Shown in pieces: positions 1 to 8,247 of a stretch of 64,000 nt of DNA (its first letter is position 1; the number at the start of each line of letters is the position of its first letter). The DNA comes from Croceicoccus ponticola (lineage in GTDB: Bacteria > Pseudomonadota > Alphaproteobacteria > Sphingomonadales > Sphingomonadaceae), in assembly GCF_004004515.1 (NCBI RefSeq), contig NZ_RXOL01000001.1, positions 434,001-498,000 on the forward strand. The letters are read 5' to 3'. Both the position numbers and the translations under genes were made by a program. The notes under the pieces were generated by a model, which saw only the letters and a program-made list of their open reading frames with translations, had not been told where the DNA came from and did not search any database.

Positions 1-386
1 CCGCTGTCGTTGCCAAGCACATGCTGCCGCGACTGTCGCGCGAAGGGGCGGCGAAATTCGCGGTGCTTTCGGCGCGGGTCGGGTCGATCGGCGATAACCG
101 CCTTGGCGGCTGGCACGCCTATCGCGCGTCAAAGGCAGCGCTCAATATGCTGGTCCGGAACTTCGCGATTGAACTGGGCCGTCGCAATCCCGGCGCGTTG
201 GCCGTGGTTCTGCACCCCGGAACGGTCGACACTTCGCTGTCGGCGCCGTTCCAAGCCAATGTCGGACCCGAAAAACTGTTCGATGCCGATCGGGCGGCGA
301 TGCAATTGCTGAACGTTCTGGAAAGCCTGAGCCCCGCGCAGAGCGGTAGCTTCTTTGCCTGGGACGGCAGTCCGATCCCCTGGTGA
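1..386 (+). CDS. SDR family oxidoreductase, C-terminal part (5' end outside window)
   Basis: Only the last ~128 residues lie in the window; the reading frame is already open at base 3. The classical short-chain dehydrogenase catalytic motif YxxxK is seen as YRASKAALN, preceded by the Ser-containing strand VLSARVGSI and followed by the PGTVDT segment typical after the active site. These proteins use NAD(P)H in a Rossmann fold. The closest subgroup by eye is the C-factor/cell-to-cell-signalling-like SDRs, which share the YRASKAALNM and HPGTVDT wording. The substrate cannot be inferred. It is convergent with rne, with 63 bases between stops. Confidence 0.85.
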   Translation, partial: AVVAKHMLPRLSREGAAKFAVLSARVGSIGDNRLGGWHAYRASKAALNMLVRNFAIELGRRNPGALAVVLHPGTVDTSLSAPFQANVGPEKLFDADRAAMQLLNVLESLSPAQSGSFFAWDGSPIPW

Positions 387-449
387 CCGATGCGGGACCC
401 GCGCATATGGCGCAGGTCCCGCAGTCGATCTCATTTCACCGTCGTGGGA

Positions 450-3371
450 TCAGGCGCCGAACGTACGCTGCCACCAGCCGCGGCGCGGTTCGCCGGTGCC
501 GTCTTCGCTTTCGGCTTCCGATGCCTTGGCGGCTTCCGATGCCTTAGCGGCAACCGGTGCTTTGTCCGCTTTTGGCGCGACTTCGGCTACAGGAGCCTTG
601 ACGACGATATCGTCAGTCGTGGCGACAGGTTCGCCGGCTGCGGGCGTCTCAGTGACCACAGGTGCTTCATCGGCAACCGCGTCGGCTTTCGGCTCTGCCT
701 TCTTGCGCGTGCGGCGCTTCTTCGGCTTGGGCTCGCCATCCTCTGCCGCTGCCGGTTCGGCAGTCGCTTCTTCTGCGTGCGCGGGTTCGGGAGGCGCCGC
801 ATCTAACGGCGCCGCATCCTCGGACGTCGCGCCGGTGGCTTCTGCGTCGACCTTCTTGCGGCGCGTGCGACGCTTCTTGGGCTTTTCCTCACCTTCCGGA
901 GCAGCCTCGTCCGAGGCAGCTTCCACTGCCGGGGCTTCGTTCGCCACGGCCGTTTCTGCGACCGAAGTCCCAGAACTCTTGGCCACAGGCGCCACTGCCG
1001 CTTCTTCGGCCTGCTCGCTTTCGCCTTCGCCGTCAGCGCCGCTTTCGGCAGCGTTGTCATCGGGCTTGCGACGACGGCGGCGACGGCGCTTCTTGGGCGC
1101 GCCTTCATCCGCTTCGTCGGTTACGCTCTCGGCCAGCACAGGCTCGGCAGGCTCGTTCGCAGCGCTGTCATCGTCAGTCCGGTCTTCGGTCCGATCGTCG
1201 CCATCGTAGCCATCGTCGTCATCAGACTCGGTGCCATTTTCGTCCGACCCGCCGTTTTCAGAACCGTCTTCCTGATCGCGCGTGCGGTTGCGGCGACCGC
1301 CCCGACGGCGACGGCGACGTTTGCGGCGCGGCTGACCGTCCTCGTCCAGATCCGAACCAGCTCCCGGTCCCGCATCGGCGCCTGCTGCAGCACCTTGGCG
1401 AGCACCTTGTGCAGGGCTGCGCGTTTCTTCCTGCTCTTCCTCTTCTTCGAAGTCCTCGTCTTCTTCTTCGTCCATGGACGTGTCGTCGTTGTCGTAGTCG
1501 TGGACGAGTTCGAACTTCGGCGCATTCGTGGGCTTGGGACCTGACGAACCGACGCGCATTTTCGCGCCTTCGTTTTCACCTTCGGGGACCACTTCGACGA
1601 TGACGCCGTAACGGTGTTCGATTTCGGCAAGGTCAGCGCGCTTCGAATTCAGCAAGTAGATCGCCGCTTCGGTGCTGGCGAACAGCGAGATGACCGTGCC
1701 CTTGCCCTTGGCCGCTTCGTCTTCGATCAGGCGCAGCGCCGACAGGCCGGCGCTGGATGCCGTGCGGACAAGCCCCGTGCCGTCGCAGTGCGGACATTCG
1801 CGGGTGGTCGCTTCCAGCACGCCGGTGCGCAGGCGCTGACGGCTCATTTCCATGAGGCCAAAGCCAGAAATGCGACCGACCTGAATGCGGGCGCGATCGT
1901 TCTTCAGCGCGTCCTTCATGCACTTCTCGACCTTACGGATCGAGGAGTTGTTCTCCATGTCGATGAAGTCGATGACGACAAGCCCGGCCATGTCGCGAAG
2001 GCGCAGCTGGCGGGCGATTTCCTTAGCCGCTTCGAGGTTGGTCGACAGCGCCGTCGCCTCGATGCCGTGTTCCTTGGTCGAACGGCCCGAGTTGATGTCG
2101 ATGGAAACGAGCGCTTCGGTCGGGTTGATGACGAGATAGCCGCCCGACTTCAACTGCACGACGGGGTCGTACATCGCCGAAAGCTGGTCTTCGGCGCCGT
2201 AACGCTGGAACAGCGGCACGGGGTCGGCATACTGCTTCACGCGCCGCGCGTGGCTTGGCATCAGCAGTTTCATGAATTCCTTGGCCGAGCGATAACCCTG
2301 CTCGCCCTCGACGATTACTTCTTCGATCTCGCGGTTGTAGATGTCGCGGATTGCCCGCTTGATCAGGTCGCTGTCCGAATGGATCAGGTTGGGCGCGCTG
2401 GATTTCAGCGTCCGTTCGCGAATCTCGTCCCACAGGCGGGCGAGATAATCGAAATCGCGCTTGATCTCGGGCTTGGTGCGCGAAAGTCCGGCAGTGCGGA
2501 CGATACAGCCCATCGAACGCGGCAGCGACATTTCGGACACGATCTGCTTCAGGCGCTTGCGGTCGCTGGCGCTCGATATCTTGCGGCTGATGCCGCCGCC
2601 GTGGCTCGAATTCGGCATCAGCACGCAGTAACGGCCCGCGAGGCTGAGATACGTGGTGAGGGCAGCGCCCTTGTTGCCGCGCTCTTCCTTCACGACCTGC
2701 ACCAGCAGGACCTGCCGGCGCTGGATCACGTCCTGGATCTTGTAGCGACGACGCAGGGCAAGCCGCTTGGCGCGTGCCTCGTCGGCGGCGCGACCGCGAT
2801 TGCCACCCTGGCGGCGGCCCTTGTTGTGGTTGCGGCGGCGGGGGCGGTTATCGTCCGCATCGTCGTCGTCGGAGCCCGAAACGTTGCCGTCCTCGATCGT
2901 CGCGACGTCGTCCTTTTCGGAGCCGTCCATTTCCTCGACGCCGTCATCGCCGTCGGCCAGTTCCTCGGCCAGCGAATCGGCTTCGTCGTGACGGTCGTCT
3001 TCGTCGATGTCGTGGTCGTCGTTGTTATCGCCCGACATTTCGTCGGCGTCGTCCTCGGCGCGAAGGCGTGCTTCTTCTTCGGCATGCTCAGCCTCTTCGG
3101 CGAGCAGCGCGTCGCGATCCTGTTTGGGGATCTGGTAATAGTCGGGATGGATCTCGTTAAAGGCGAGGAAACCGTGGCGATTGCCGCCGAAATCCACAAA
3201 CGCGGCCTGCAGTGAGGGTTCGACCCTCGTTACCTTGGCCAGGTATATGTTGCCCTTGATCTGCTTGTGTTCGGCCGACTCGAAGTCGAACTCTTCAATC
3301 CTGTTGCCCTTGAGGACGGCCACCCGGGTTTCTTCCTGGTGGCGCGCGTCGATCAGCATGCGCGTTGACAT
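450..3371 (-). CDS. rne: Ribonuclease E/G family endoribonuclease (RNase E)
   Basis: A 973-aa endoribonuclease that initiates mRNA decay and processes rRNA/tRNA. The S1 domain starts at residue ~35 (GNIYLAKVTRVEPSLQAAF) and is split by a long acidic insertion (about residues 90-185) ending in a basic RRRNHNKGRRQGG patch, as in other alphaproteobacterial RNase E proteins. The DNase I-like subdomain carries catalytic aspartates in VSIDINSG and LVVIDFIDM, and the Zn-link is CPHCDGTG. The C-terminal ~370 residues are low-complexity acidic/Ala-rich with four Arg/Lys blocks (such as RRKRRRRRRGGRR and KPKKRRTRRKK), the likely RNA-binding and degradosome scaffold. The start is supported by GGAG 8 nt upstream. 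A very long leader with a strong hairpin precedes it. Confidence 0.97.
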   Translation of the reverse strand: MSTRMLIDARHQEETRVAVLKGNRIEEFDFESAEHKQIKGNIYLAKVTRVEPSLQAAFVDFGGNRHGFLAFNEIHPDYYQIPKQDRDALLAEEAEHAEEEARLRAEDDADEMSGDNNDDHDIDEDDRHDEADSLAEELADGDDGVEEMDGSEKDDVATIEDGNVSGSDDDDADDNRPRRRNHNKGRRQGGNRGRAADEARAKRLALRRRYKIQDVIQRRQVLLVQVVKEERGNKGAALTTYLSLAGRYCVLMPNSSHGGGISRKISSASDRKRLKQIVSEMSLPRSMGCIVRTAGLSRTKPEIKRDFDYLARLWDEIRERTLKSSAPNLIHSDSDLIKRAIRDIYNREIEEVIVEGEQGYRSAKEFMKLLMPSHARRVKQYADPVPLFQRYGAEDQLSAMYDPVVQLKSGGYLVINPTEALVSIDINSGRSTKEHGIEATALSTNLEAAKEIARQLRLRDMAGLVVIDFIDMENNSSIRKVEKCMKDALKNDRARIQVGRISGFGLMEMSRQRLRTGVLEATTRECPHCDGTGLVRTASSAGLSALRLIEDEAAKGKGTVISLFASTEAAIYLLNSKRADLAEIEHRYGVIVEVVPEGENEGAKMRVGSSGPKPTNAPKFELVHDYDNDDTSMDEEEDEDFEEEEEQEETRSPAQGARQGAAAGADAGPGAGSDLDEDGQPRRKRRRRRRGGRRNRTRDQEDGSENGGSDENGTESDDDDGYDGDDRTEDRTDDDSAANEPAEPVLAESVTDEADEGAPKKRRRRRRRKPDDNAAESGADGEGESEQAEEAAVAPVAKSSGTSVAETAVANEAPAVEAASDEAAPEGEEKPKKRRTRRKKVDAEATGATSEDAAPLDAAPPEPAHAEEATAEPAAAEDGEPKPKKRRTRKKAEPKADAVADEAPVVTETPAAGEPVATTDDIVVKAPVAEVAPKADKAPVAAKASEAAKASEAESEDGTGEPRRGWWQRTFGA

Positions 3372-3396
3372 CGATTATTCTCCATGCGCGCGAAAG

Positions 3397-3427
3397 CCCG
3401 GGCGGAGCGGCATGCCGCTGTCCCGGG
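3397..3427 (-). promoter_or_regulatory. GC-rich hairpin in the rne 5' leader
   Basis: A nested inverted repeat lies 25 bases upstream of the rne start codon. The outer arms are CCCGGG (3397-3402 and 3422-3427). The inner arms form the perfect palindrome AGCGGCATGCCGCT (3406-3419), with asymmetric 3- and 2-nt bulges between. It lies in the region that would be transcribed as rne leader. RNase E is known in enterobacteria to control its own mRNA through leader hairpins; a role here is inference. Confidence 0.5.
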
Positions 3428-3879
3428 GTCGCGCGTCTATTTGCAAAAGCGCGCCGCTGCGGTCGGGCATCAGGCCCGCCTTCCGGCGCGAAAGGGTCGA
3501 AAATGAAGGCAAGCTGCCGATTGCGCGCCTGCCAGTTAGAATATGGCCGGTTGGAAACGGCCGTTTCGATCTGACCGAAAAAACGCGTCGCAACGCGCAC
3601 GGCATCGACAGCGACCGGCCCGGTGGGCAAGCGATCCGCTGCATTCGATGCTGTTTCGGCCATAAAGTACTTCTTACCCACTTGCGCCAGTAGTGCTTCG
3701 CGCGGCACGCCAAACAGAAATGTCGGCGATACCGGACAGCGAAACTGCACCTGGCGTACCGGGCTGATACCAATCGCGGGTCCGACGCGGTTTCCTGCCC
3801 CCTCTCGAGGGCGCCGCTTCCGCTCCGTCGCGCAAGAGGCGCGATGCTGGGGAAGGGCTTGAAAACCATGCAGGCCTGA

Positions 3880-3926
3880 TTGCCCCGGTTGCCGGCAGTG
3901 CTAACACCGCCGCTGCGATCCGGCAA
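3880..3926. promoter_or_regulatory. Overlapping divergent promoters for rne (-) and the amidase gene (+)
   Basis: Minus strand: -35 TTGCCG (3926-3921), 17-bp spacer, -10 TAGCAC (3903-3898), which would give an rne leader of about 520 nt. Plus strand: -35 TTGCCC (3880-3885), 16-bp spacer, -10 TAACAC (3902-3907), starting near 3914. The two -10 elements overlap in the near-palindrome GTGCTAACAC. The pattern matches other putative promoters in this window. The rest of the 3372-4011 gap holds no convincing gene; long minus-strand frames there are composition artefacts. Confidence 0.45.
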
Positions 3927-4011
3927 CAAAAAGCAGCGGTCGCGCAACAATCTGAGCATGTTCGGGCCCCATGCGCTTGCTTGCGCGCCGTGCGAGGGCG
4001 ATAGGCAAGGC

Positions 4012-4932
4012 ATGGAGAGCGACGGCGTCGATATCGGGCTCGCGGCTGGCAAGGCGGCAGGGAAAGCCGATTTGCGCACGTTGCCGCGCAACCGCATAAT
4101 GTTGGCGGGCGCAATTGTTGGCGGGCTGGTCGTCGGCATCGCATCCGGCCTCGCTTTTCCCGGCGGCGGAGAGGCGGTGGTGCGGCGCGCCCTGCCATCA
4201 CCGCAGGACGAGGGCCTGCCGCGCATCGTGACATCGGGCGGAACAGGCGATGCGGCCCCGCTCGTGGTGTTAGATCCGGGTCACGGCGGTTTCGATCCAG
4301 GTGCCAGTGGAGAGAACGGAGAACGAGAAAAGGACGTAGTCCTCGCCCTTGCGGTCGACGTACGGGCCCGATTGCTGGCGTTCGGCGGCGTGCGGGTGGC
4401 GATGACGCGGGAGGGGGACAGGTTCCTGCCGCTGGAACAACGCCCGGCCTTGGGCGAAGCGCTCGGCGCCGACATATTCGTTTCGATCCACGCCGACAGC
4501 GCGCCCACTGCCGATGCGATGGGGGCAAATGCCTATGTCCTTTCCGCACGGGCATCGGACCGCGAAGCGCAGGCGCTCGCCCGGATCGAGAACGAGAGCG
4601 CGAGCGGCATCGACCTCGGCAACGGCGCTGACGATGTTGCCATGATCCTGGCGGACCTGATGCGGCGCGAGACTGCGCTTGGGTCGGCGCGACTGTCACG
4701 GGCGGTGGAGCGCGAATCGGTTGGCCGCATGCCGGTGCACCAACCGTTCCGCCGCTCTGCCAATTTCGTCGTGCTGCGTTCGCCCGAAATGGCTTCGATC
4801 CTGTTCGAGGCGGGCTATCTCACCAATGCCGCCGATGCCGCAAGGCTGCAAGACGATGCACGGCGCGCAGAGGTCGCCGAGGCGTTGGCCAAGGCGATCC
4901 TGACCCACTTGCTTGCGCCAAAGAGACCATGA
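4012..4932 (+). CDS. N-acetylmuramoyl-L-alanine amidase (Amidase_3, AmiC-like)
   Basis: A zinc hydrolase that cleaves the amide between MurNAc and the stem peptide, used in cell separation. The Amidase_3 fold is clear: the zinc His in VVLDPGHGGFDPGASG (H91), the conserved Glu in GEREKDVVLALA, the second His in FVSIHADSAP and the catalytic Glu in LFEAGYLTN near the end. An N-terminal membrane segment (RIMLAGAIVGGLVVGIASGLAF) anchors it to the inner membrane. The start is uncertain: ATG 4012 is used; ATG 3958 and TTG 3880 are in frame, but the predicted transcription start near 3914 argues against 3880. It is followed by mrcA, a sensible cell-wall pairing. Confidence 0.9.
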   Translation: MESDGVDIGLAAGKAAGKADLRTLPRNRIMLAGAIVGGLVVGIASGLAFPGGGEAVVRRALPSPQDEGLPRIVTSGGTGDAAPLVVLDPGHGGFDPGASGENGEREKDVVLALAVDVRARLLAFGGVRVAMTREGDRFLPLEQRPALGEALGADIFVSIHADSAPTADAMGANAYVLSARASDREAQALARIENESASGIDLGNGADDVAMILADLMRRETALGSARLSRAVERESVGRMPVHQPFRRSANFVVLRSPEMASILFEAGYLTNAADAARLQDDARRAEVAEALAKAILTHLLAPKRP

Positions 4933-4992
4933 CGATTAGCGTTCCGATGCACGATCTGTCGCGAAGCGGCTTTCCTCATCCAAAATCTCCGT

Positions 4993-5007
4993 GCTAGAGC
5001 CGACCCG
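4993..5007 (+). promoter_or_regulatory. Putative -10 element of a leaderless mrcA promoter
   Basis: GCTAGAGC (4993-5000) matches the -10 part of the alphaproteobacterial housekeeping consensus GCTANAWC described for Caulobacter. Its TAGAGC core ends exactly 7 nt before the mrcA ATG, and there is no Shine-Dalgarno sequence, so a leaderless mRNA is likely. The -35 match is weak. Confidence 0.4.
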
Positions 5008-7521
5008 ATGACCGTCGGATCGCAACTCAACACGTACCTCGACCGCGCCAAGGGCGATTTCGCCGTATTGCGCACCCATGTGGCCACGCGCTGGCGTGAA
5101 AGCCGCCTGTTCCGCTGGGTGTCCGGACTTTCGATTGCCGGGCTGGTGCTGGCAATCGCCGCCTATTTTGCAATTGGTGCGGGCCTGCCTTCGGCTGACC
5201 GCTTGCTGACTTATCAGCCGCCCCTGCCGACGATGGTGCGGGGTATCGATGGCGAAATCGTCAACAGCTATGCTCGCGAACGCCGTGTGCAGCTGCGCTT
5301 CGTCGATTTTCCCGAACAGATGCAGAATGCGTTTCTTGCGGCTGAGGACAAGACGTTCTGGACCCATGGCGGTGTCGATTTCGGCGGCCTGATCGGTGCA
5401 GTCGTCGACTATGCATCGAAGATCGGGAGCGGCCAGCGCGCCAAGGGTGGATCGACCATCACCCAGCAGGTGGCGAAGAACATCCTTGTCGGCGACGAGT
5501 ATTCGGTCACCCGCAAGCTCAAGGAAATGATCCTGGCCCGCCGCATCGAAGGGGTGTTGAGCAAGGAACAGATCCTCGAACTTTACCTCAATGAAATCCC
5601 GCTCGGCCGCCAGAGCTTTGGCGTGCAGGCCGCGGCCCGCGCCTATTTCGACAAGGACGTAAAGGATCTTGCGCTGCACGAAGCCGCTTTCCTTGCGATC
5701 CTGCCCAAGGCGCCCGAACGCTATGGCCGAGCCAAGTTCAAGGACATGGCGATAGCGCGCCGCAACTATGTGCTCGACCAGATGGTGAAAAACCGTTGGG
5801 CGACCCGCGCCGAAGCGGATGCGGCCAAGCGTCAGCCGCTCGGCCTCGTGCCGCGTCGTTCTGCGTTCTATGATCCCGCAGGCGGATATTTCGTCGAAGA
5901 GGTGCGTCGCCGGTTGATCGACCAATTCGGCGAGAATGCCGACGACGGCCCCAATTCGGTCTATTCCGGCGGGTTGTGGGTGCGCACGTCGATGGACATG
6001 GAGATGCAAAAGGCCGGGCGCGACGCACTGCGCGCCGGACTGCTGCGCTATCATGCGGGCAAGGGCTGGACCGGCCCGATCGCACGGGTGAACATGGACG
6101 ACAACTGGCAGACCCAGCTCATCGTCTCCAACCTCGCGCTCGATTATCAGGATTGGAAGGTCGGCGTCGTCACATCGCGCAGCGGCGAGCGCGCCAGGAT
6201 CGGCTTTACCGATGGCGAGGAATATCCGCTATCGGGGCTTCCCGATAACCTGAAGGCTGGCGATGTCATCGTCGCTGCGCCCAAGAACAAGTCGGAGTGG
6301 GTCGTGCGCACGGTCCCCGAGGTTTCGGGCGGGCTGGTTGTCGAAGACCCGCACAACGGCCGTGTGCTGGCAATGCAGGGCGGCTTCGATGCTCGGCTCG
6401 GCTCGTTCAATCGCGCAACGCAGGCAGAGCGTCAGCCCGGCTCCACGATCAAGCCTTTTGTGTATGCCACCGGGCTGGATCAGGGCATGACCCCCGCCAC
6501 GATGGTCGAAGACGGGCCGTTCTGCGTCTGGCAGGGTGCGGGTCTTGGCGAAAAGTGCTTCCGTAACTTCGGCAATGAACGCGGGGCGGGGCAACAGACG
6601 ATGCGCTGGGGCCTTGAACAGTCGCGCAACCTGATGACGATCCACATCGCCAACGATGCCGGCATGGAAAACGTGACCAACACGTTCCGCCGGGTCGGGA
6701 TCGGCGAATACGATAACTACCTGTCGTTCGCGCTTGGCGCCGGAGACACGACGGTCGCCAAGATGGTAAACGCCTATTCCGCGCTCGCCAATCTCGGCAA
6801 GCAGTACGAACAGACCGTCATCGACTATGTTCAGGACCGCAACGGCAAGGTTATCTGGAAAGCCGACAAGCGCCGGTGCGAGACGTGCAACGCGCCTAAA
6901 TGGGACGGCAAGGCGATGCCTCGGCTGACCGATGCCGGCAAGCAGGTGATGGACGCTGGCACGGCCTATCAGGTCGTCCACATGCTCGAAGGTGTCGTCA
7001 CGCGCGGCACAGCGGTCCGGCTGCGCAGCCTTGACCTGCCGATCTTTGGCAAGACCGGGACGACATCGGGCCCGACCAACGCATGGTTCGTCGGCGGGTC
7101 GTCGGATATCGTCGCCGGCGTTTATGTCGGGTTCGACCAGCCCCGCAATCTGGGCGGATGGGTGCAGGGCGGCAATACTGCGGGCCCGATCATCAAGCAA
7201 TTGATCGAGGAAACGAAGCCGCGCTGGCCGACCCAGCCCATCAAGGCGCCGGCAGGTATTCGCATGGTTCGCGTCGACCGCCGCAGCGGCAAGCGCGTAT
7301 TCGACGGCTGGCCGACGCAGGAAGACAAGCCCGCGACCATCTGGGAAGCCTTCAAGCCGGACACTGAGCCCCGCCGTTCGCTCGATCGCCAGACGCTCGA
7401 AGAAAAACGCAGCGCCGCCATCGCCGCGCTGAAGGCCGCGATGGAGGAGCGCAAGGCGACAACCGCAAATCCACGCCGCGTCGACGAAACCTTCCTTGAG
7501 CAGCAGGGCGGCATTTACTGA
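5008..7521 (+). CDS. mrcA: Penicillin-binding protein 1A (bifunctional transglycosylase/transpeptidase)
   Basis: An 837-aa class A PBP that polymerises glycan strands and cross-links peptides at the periplasmic face. Domains in order: cytoplasmic N-terminus, a membrane helix at ~46-66, GT51 transglycosylase with EDKTFWTHGGVDF (~112) and GGSTITQQVAKN, an OB-like insertion, then the transpeptidase with SxxK in QPGSTIKPF (Ser ~479), SRN in EQSRNLMTI and KTGTT at ~682. The length is normal for the family. The Arg/Lys-rich tail ends at EQQGGIY. The 75-nt gap to the amidase gene contains a likely own promoter. Confidence 0.96.
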   Translation: MTVGSQLNTYLDRAKGDFAVLRTHVATRWRESRLFRWVSGLSIAGLVLAIAAYFAIGAGLPSADRLLTYQPPLPTMVRGIDGEIVNSYARERRVQLRFVDFPEQMQNAFLAAEDKTFWTHGGVDFGGLIGAVVDYASKIGSGQRAKGGSTITQQVAKNILVGDEYSVTRKLKEMILARRIEGVLSKEQILELYLNEIPLGRQSFGVQAAARAYFDKDVKDLALHEAAFLAILPKAPERYGRAKFKDMAIARRNYVLDQMVKNRWATRAEADAAKRQPLGLVPRRSAFYDPAGGYFVEEVRRRLIDQFGENADDGPNSVYSGGLWVRTSMDMEMQKAGRDALRAGLLRYHAGKGWTGPIARVNMDDNWQTQLIVSNLALDYQDWKVGVVTSRSGERARIGFTDGEEYPLSGLPDNLKAGDVIVAAPKNKSEWVVRTVPEVSGGLVVEDPHNGRVLAMQGGFDARLGSFNRATQAERQPGSTIKPFVYATGLDQGMTPATMVEDGPFCVWQGAGLGEKCFRNFGNERGAGQQTMRWGLEQSRNLMTIHIANDAGMENVTNTFRRVGIGEYDNYLSFALGAGDTTVAKMVNAYSALANLGKQYEQTVIDYVQDRNGKVIWKADKRRCETCNAPKWDGKAMPRLTDAGKQVMDAGTAYQVVHMLEGVVTRGTAVRLRSLDLPIFGKTGTTSGPTNAWFVGGSSDIVAGVYVGFDQPRNLGGWVQGGNTAGPIIKQLIEETKPRWPTQPIKAPAGIRMVRVDRRSGKRVFDGWPTQEDKPATIWEAFKPDTEPRRSLDRQTLEEKRSAAIAALKAAMEERKATTANPRRVDETFLEQQGGIY

Positions 7522-7567
7522 TCGCAAATCCGTGGACTTTCGAGGTGCCAGGGCCCATCTAACGCCC

Positions 7568-8119
7568 ATGAAGAAACTCGCTTTATCCGTTGCGGCTGCC
7601 ATCGGCGCGCTTGCTCTCCTTGGCGTGGCTCAGCCTGCGGCAGCCGCGCTGAAAAAGGGTGCAGCCGCACCCATGTTCGACACGACCGGCGCGCTAGCCG
7701 GCAAAGCGTTCCGCTTTGACTTGCACGAGGCCTTGAAGAAGGGTCCGGTCGTACTTTATTTTTACCCGAAGGCGTTCACGCAGGGCTGCACGCTCGAAGC
7801 GAATGCATTTGCCGAAGCGATGGACGATTTTCGCGCGGCCGGAGCCAGCGTCGTCGGCATGTCGAACGACGACATCGAAACGCTCAAGCGGTTTTCGACC
7901 GAAGCCTGCCGCGACGAATTCGCCGTCGCCCGCGCAACGCCCGGCCTGATCCGCGCCTATGACGTCGCGCTCAATCGTCCCGGCATGGGGAGCGAAATGA
8001 CCAATCGCACGTCCTATGTGATCGCTCCCAATGGCCGAGTGGTCATGGTCCATTCGGATCTTGACTGGCGGGAGCATGTCGCTCGTACGCTTGCAGCCGT
8101 CAGGGCACTGAAGAAATAG
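7568..8119 (+). CDS. Exported peroxiredoxin (AhpC/TSA, BCP-like)
   Basis: A thiol peroxidase-like protein of 183 aa. The start at 7568 gives a clean signal peptide (MKKLALSVAAAIGALALLG...AQPAAA), so it is predicted to be periplasmic. The peroxidatic Cys lies in YPKAFTQGCTLEA (C74), resembling bacterioferritin-comigratory proteins (usually PxxxTPGCT; here the second residue is changed to FTQGC). A second Cys occurs in FSTEACRDEF. An in-frame upstream ATG at 7496 lies inside mrcA and would spoil the signal peptide. No clear Shine-Dalgarno is visible; it may be cotranscribed with mrcA. The electron donor is unknown. Confidence 0.88.
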   Translation: MKKLALSVAAAIGALALLGVAQPAAAALKKGAAAPMFDTTGALAGKAFRFDLHEALKKGPVVLYFYPKAFTQGCTLEANAFAEAMDDFRAAGASVVGMSNDDIETLKRFSTEACRDEFAVARATPGLIRAYDVALNRPGMGSEMTNRTSYVIAPNGRVVMVHSDLDWREHVARTLAAVRALKK

Positions 8120-8247
8120 CGAGAGAGCGCCGAACCAGGACGTCGCCATCGCAAAAACCGTAGCGCCCGTAGCGATTATGCCGCCCCAGCCACTTTCCCT
8201 AGTAGCAAGGCTGGGCTAAGCGGGCCGCCGATTTACGGAGAATGACC

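Noticed and set aside
450-1450. Basic/acidic repeats at the rne 3' end considered as DNA repeats
   Set aside because: They are imperfect at DNA level and explained by the low-complexity C-terminal domain of RNase E.
1614-3215. 533-codon plus-strand open frame opposite rne
   Set aside because: It is the mirror of a real GC-rich gene; composition is unlike a folded protein and RNase E motifs are unmistakable on the other strand.
3375-4699. Long minus-strand frames upstream of rne (341 and 283 codons)
   Set aside because: They overlap each other in different frames, are Arg/Pro/Ser rich without motifs, and cross the amidase gene.
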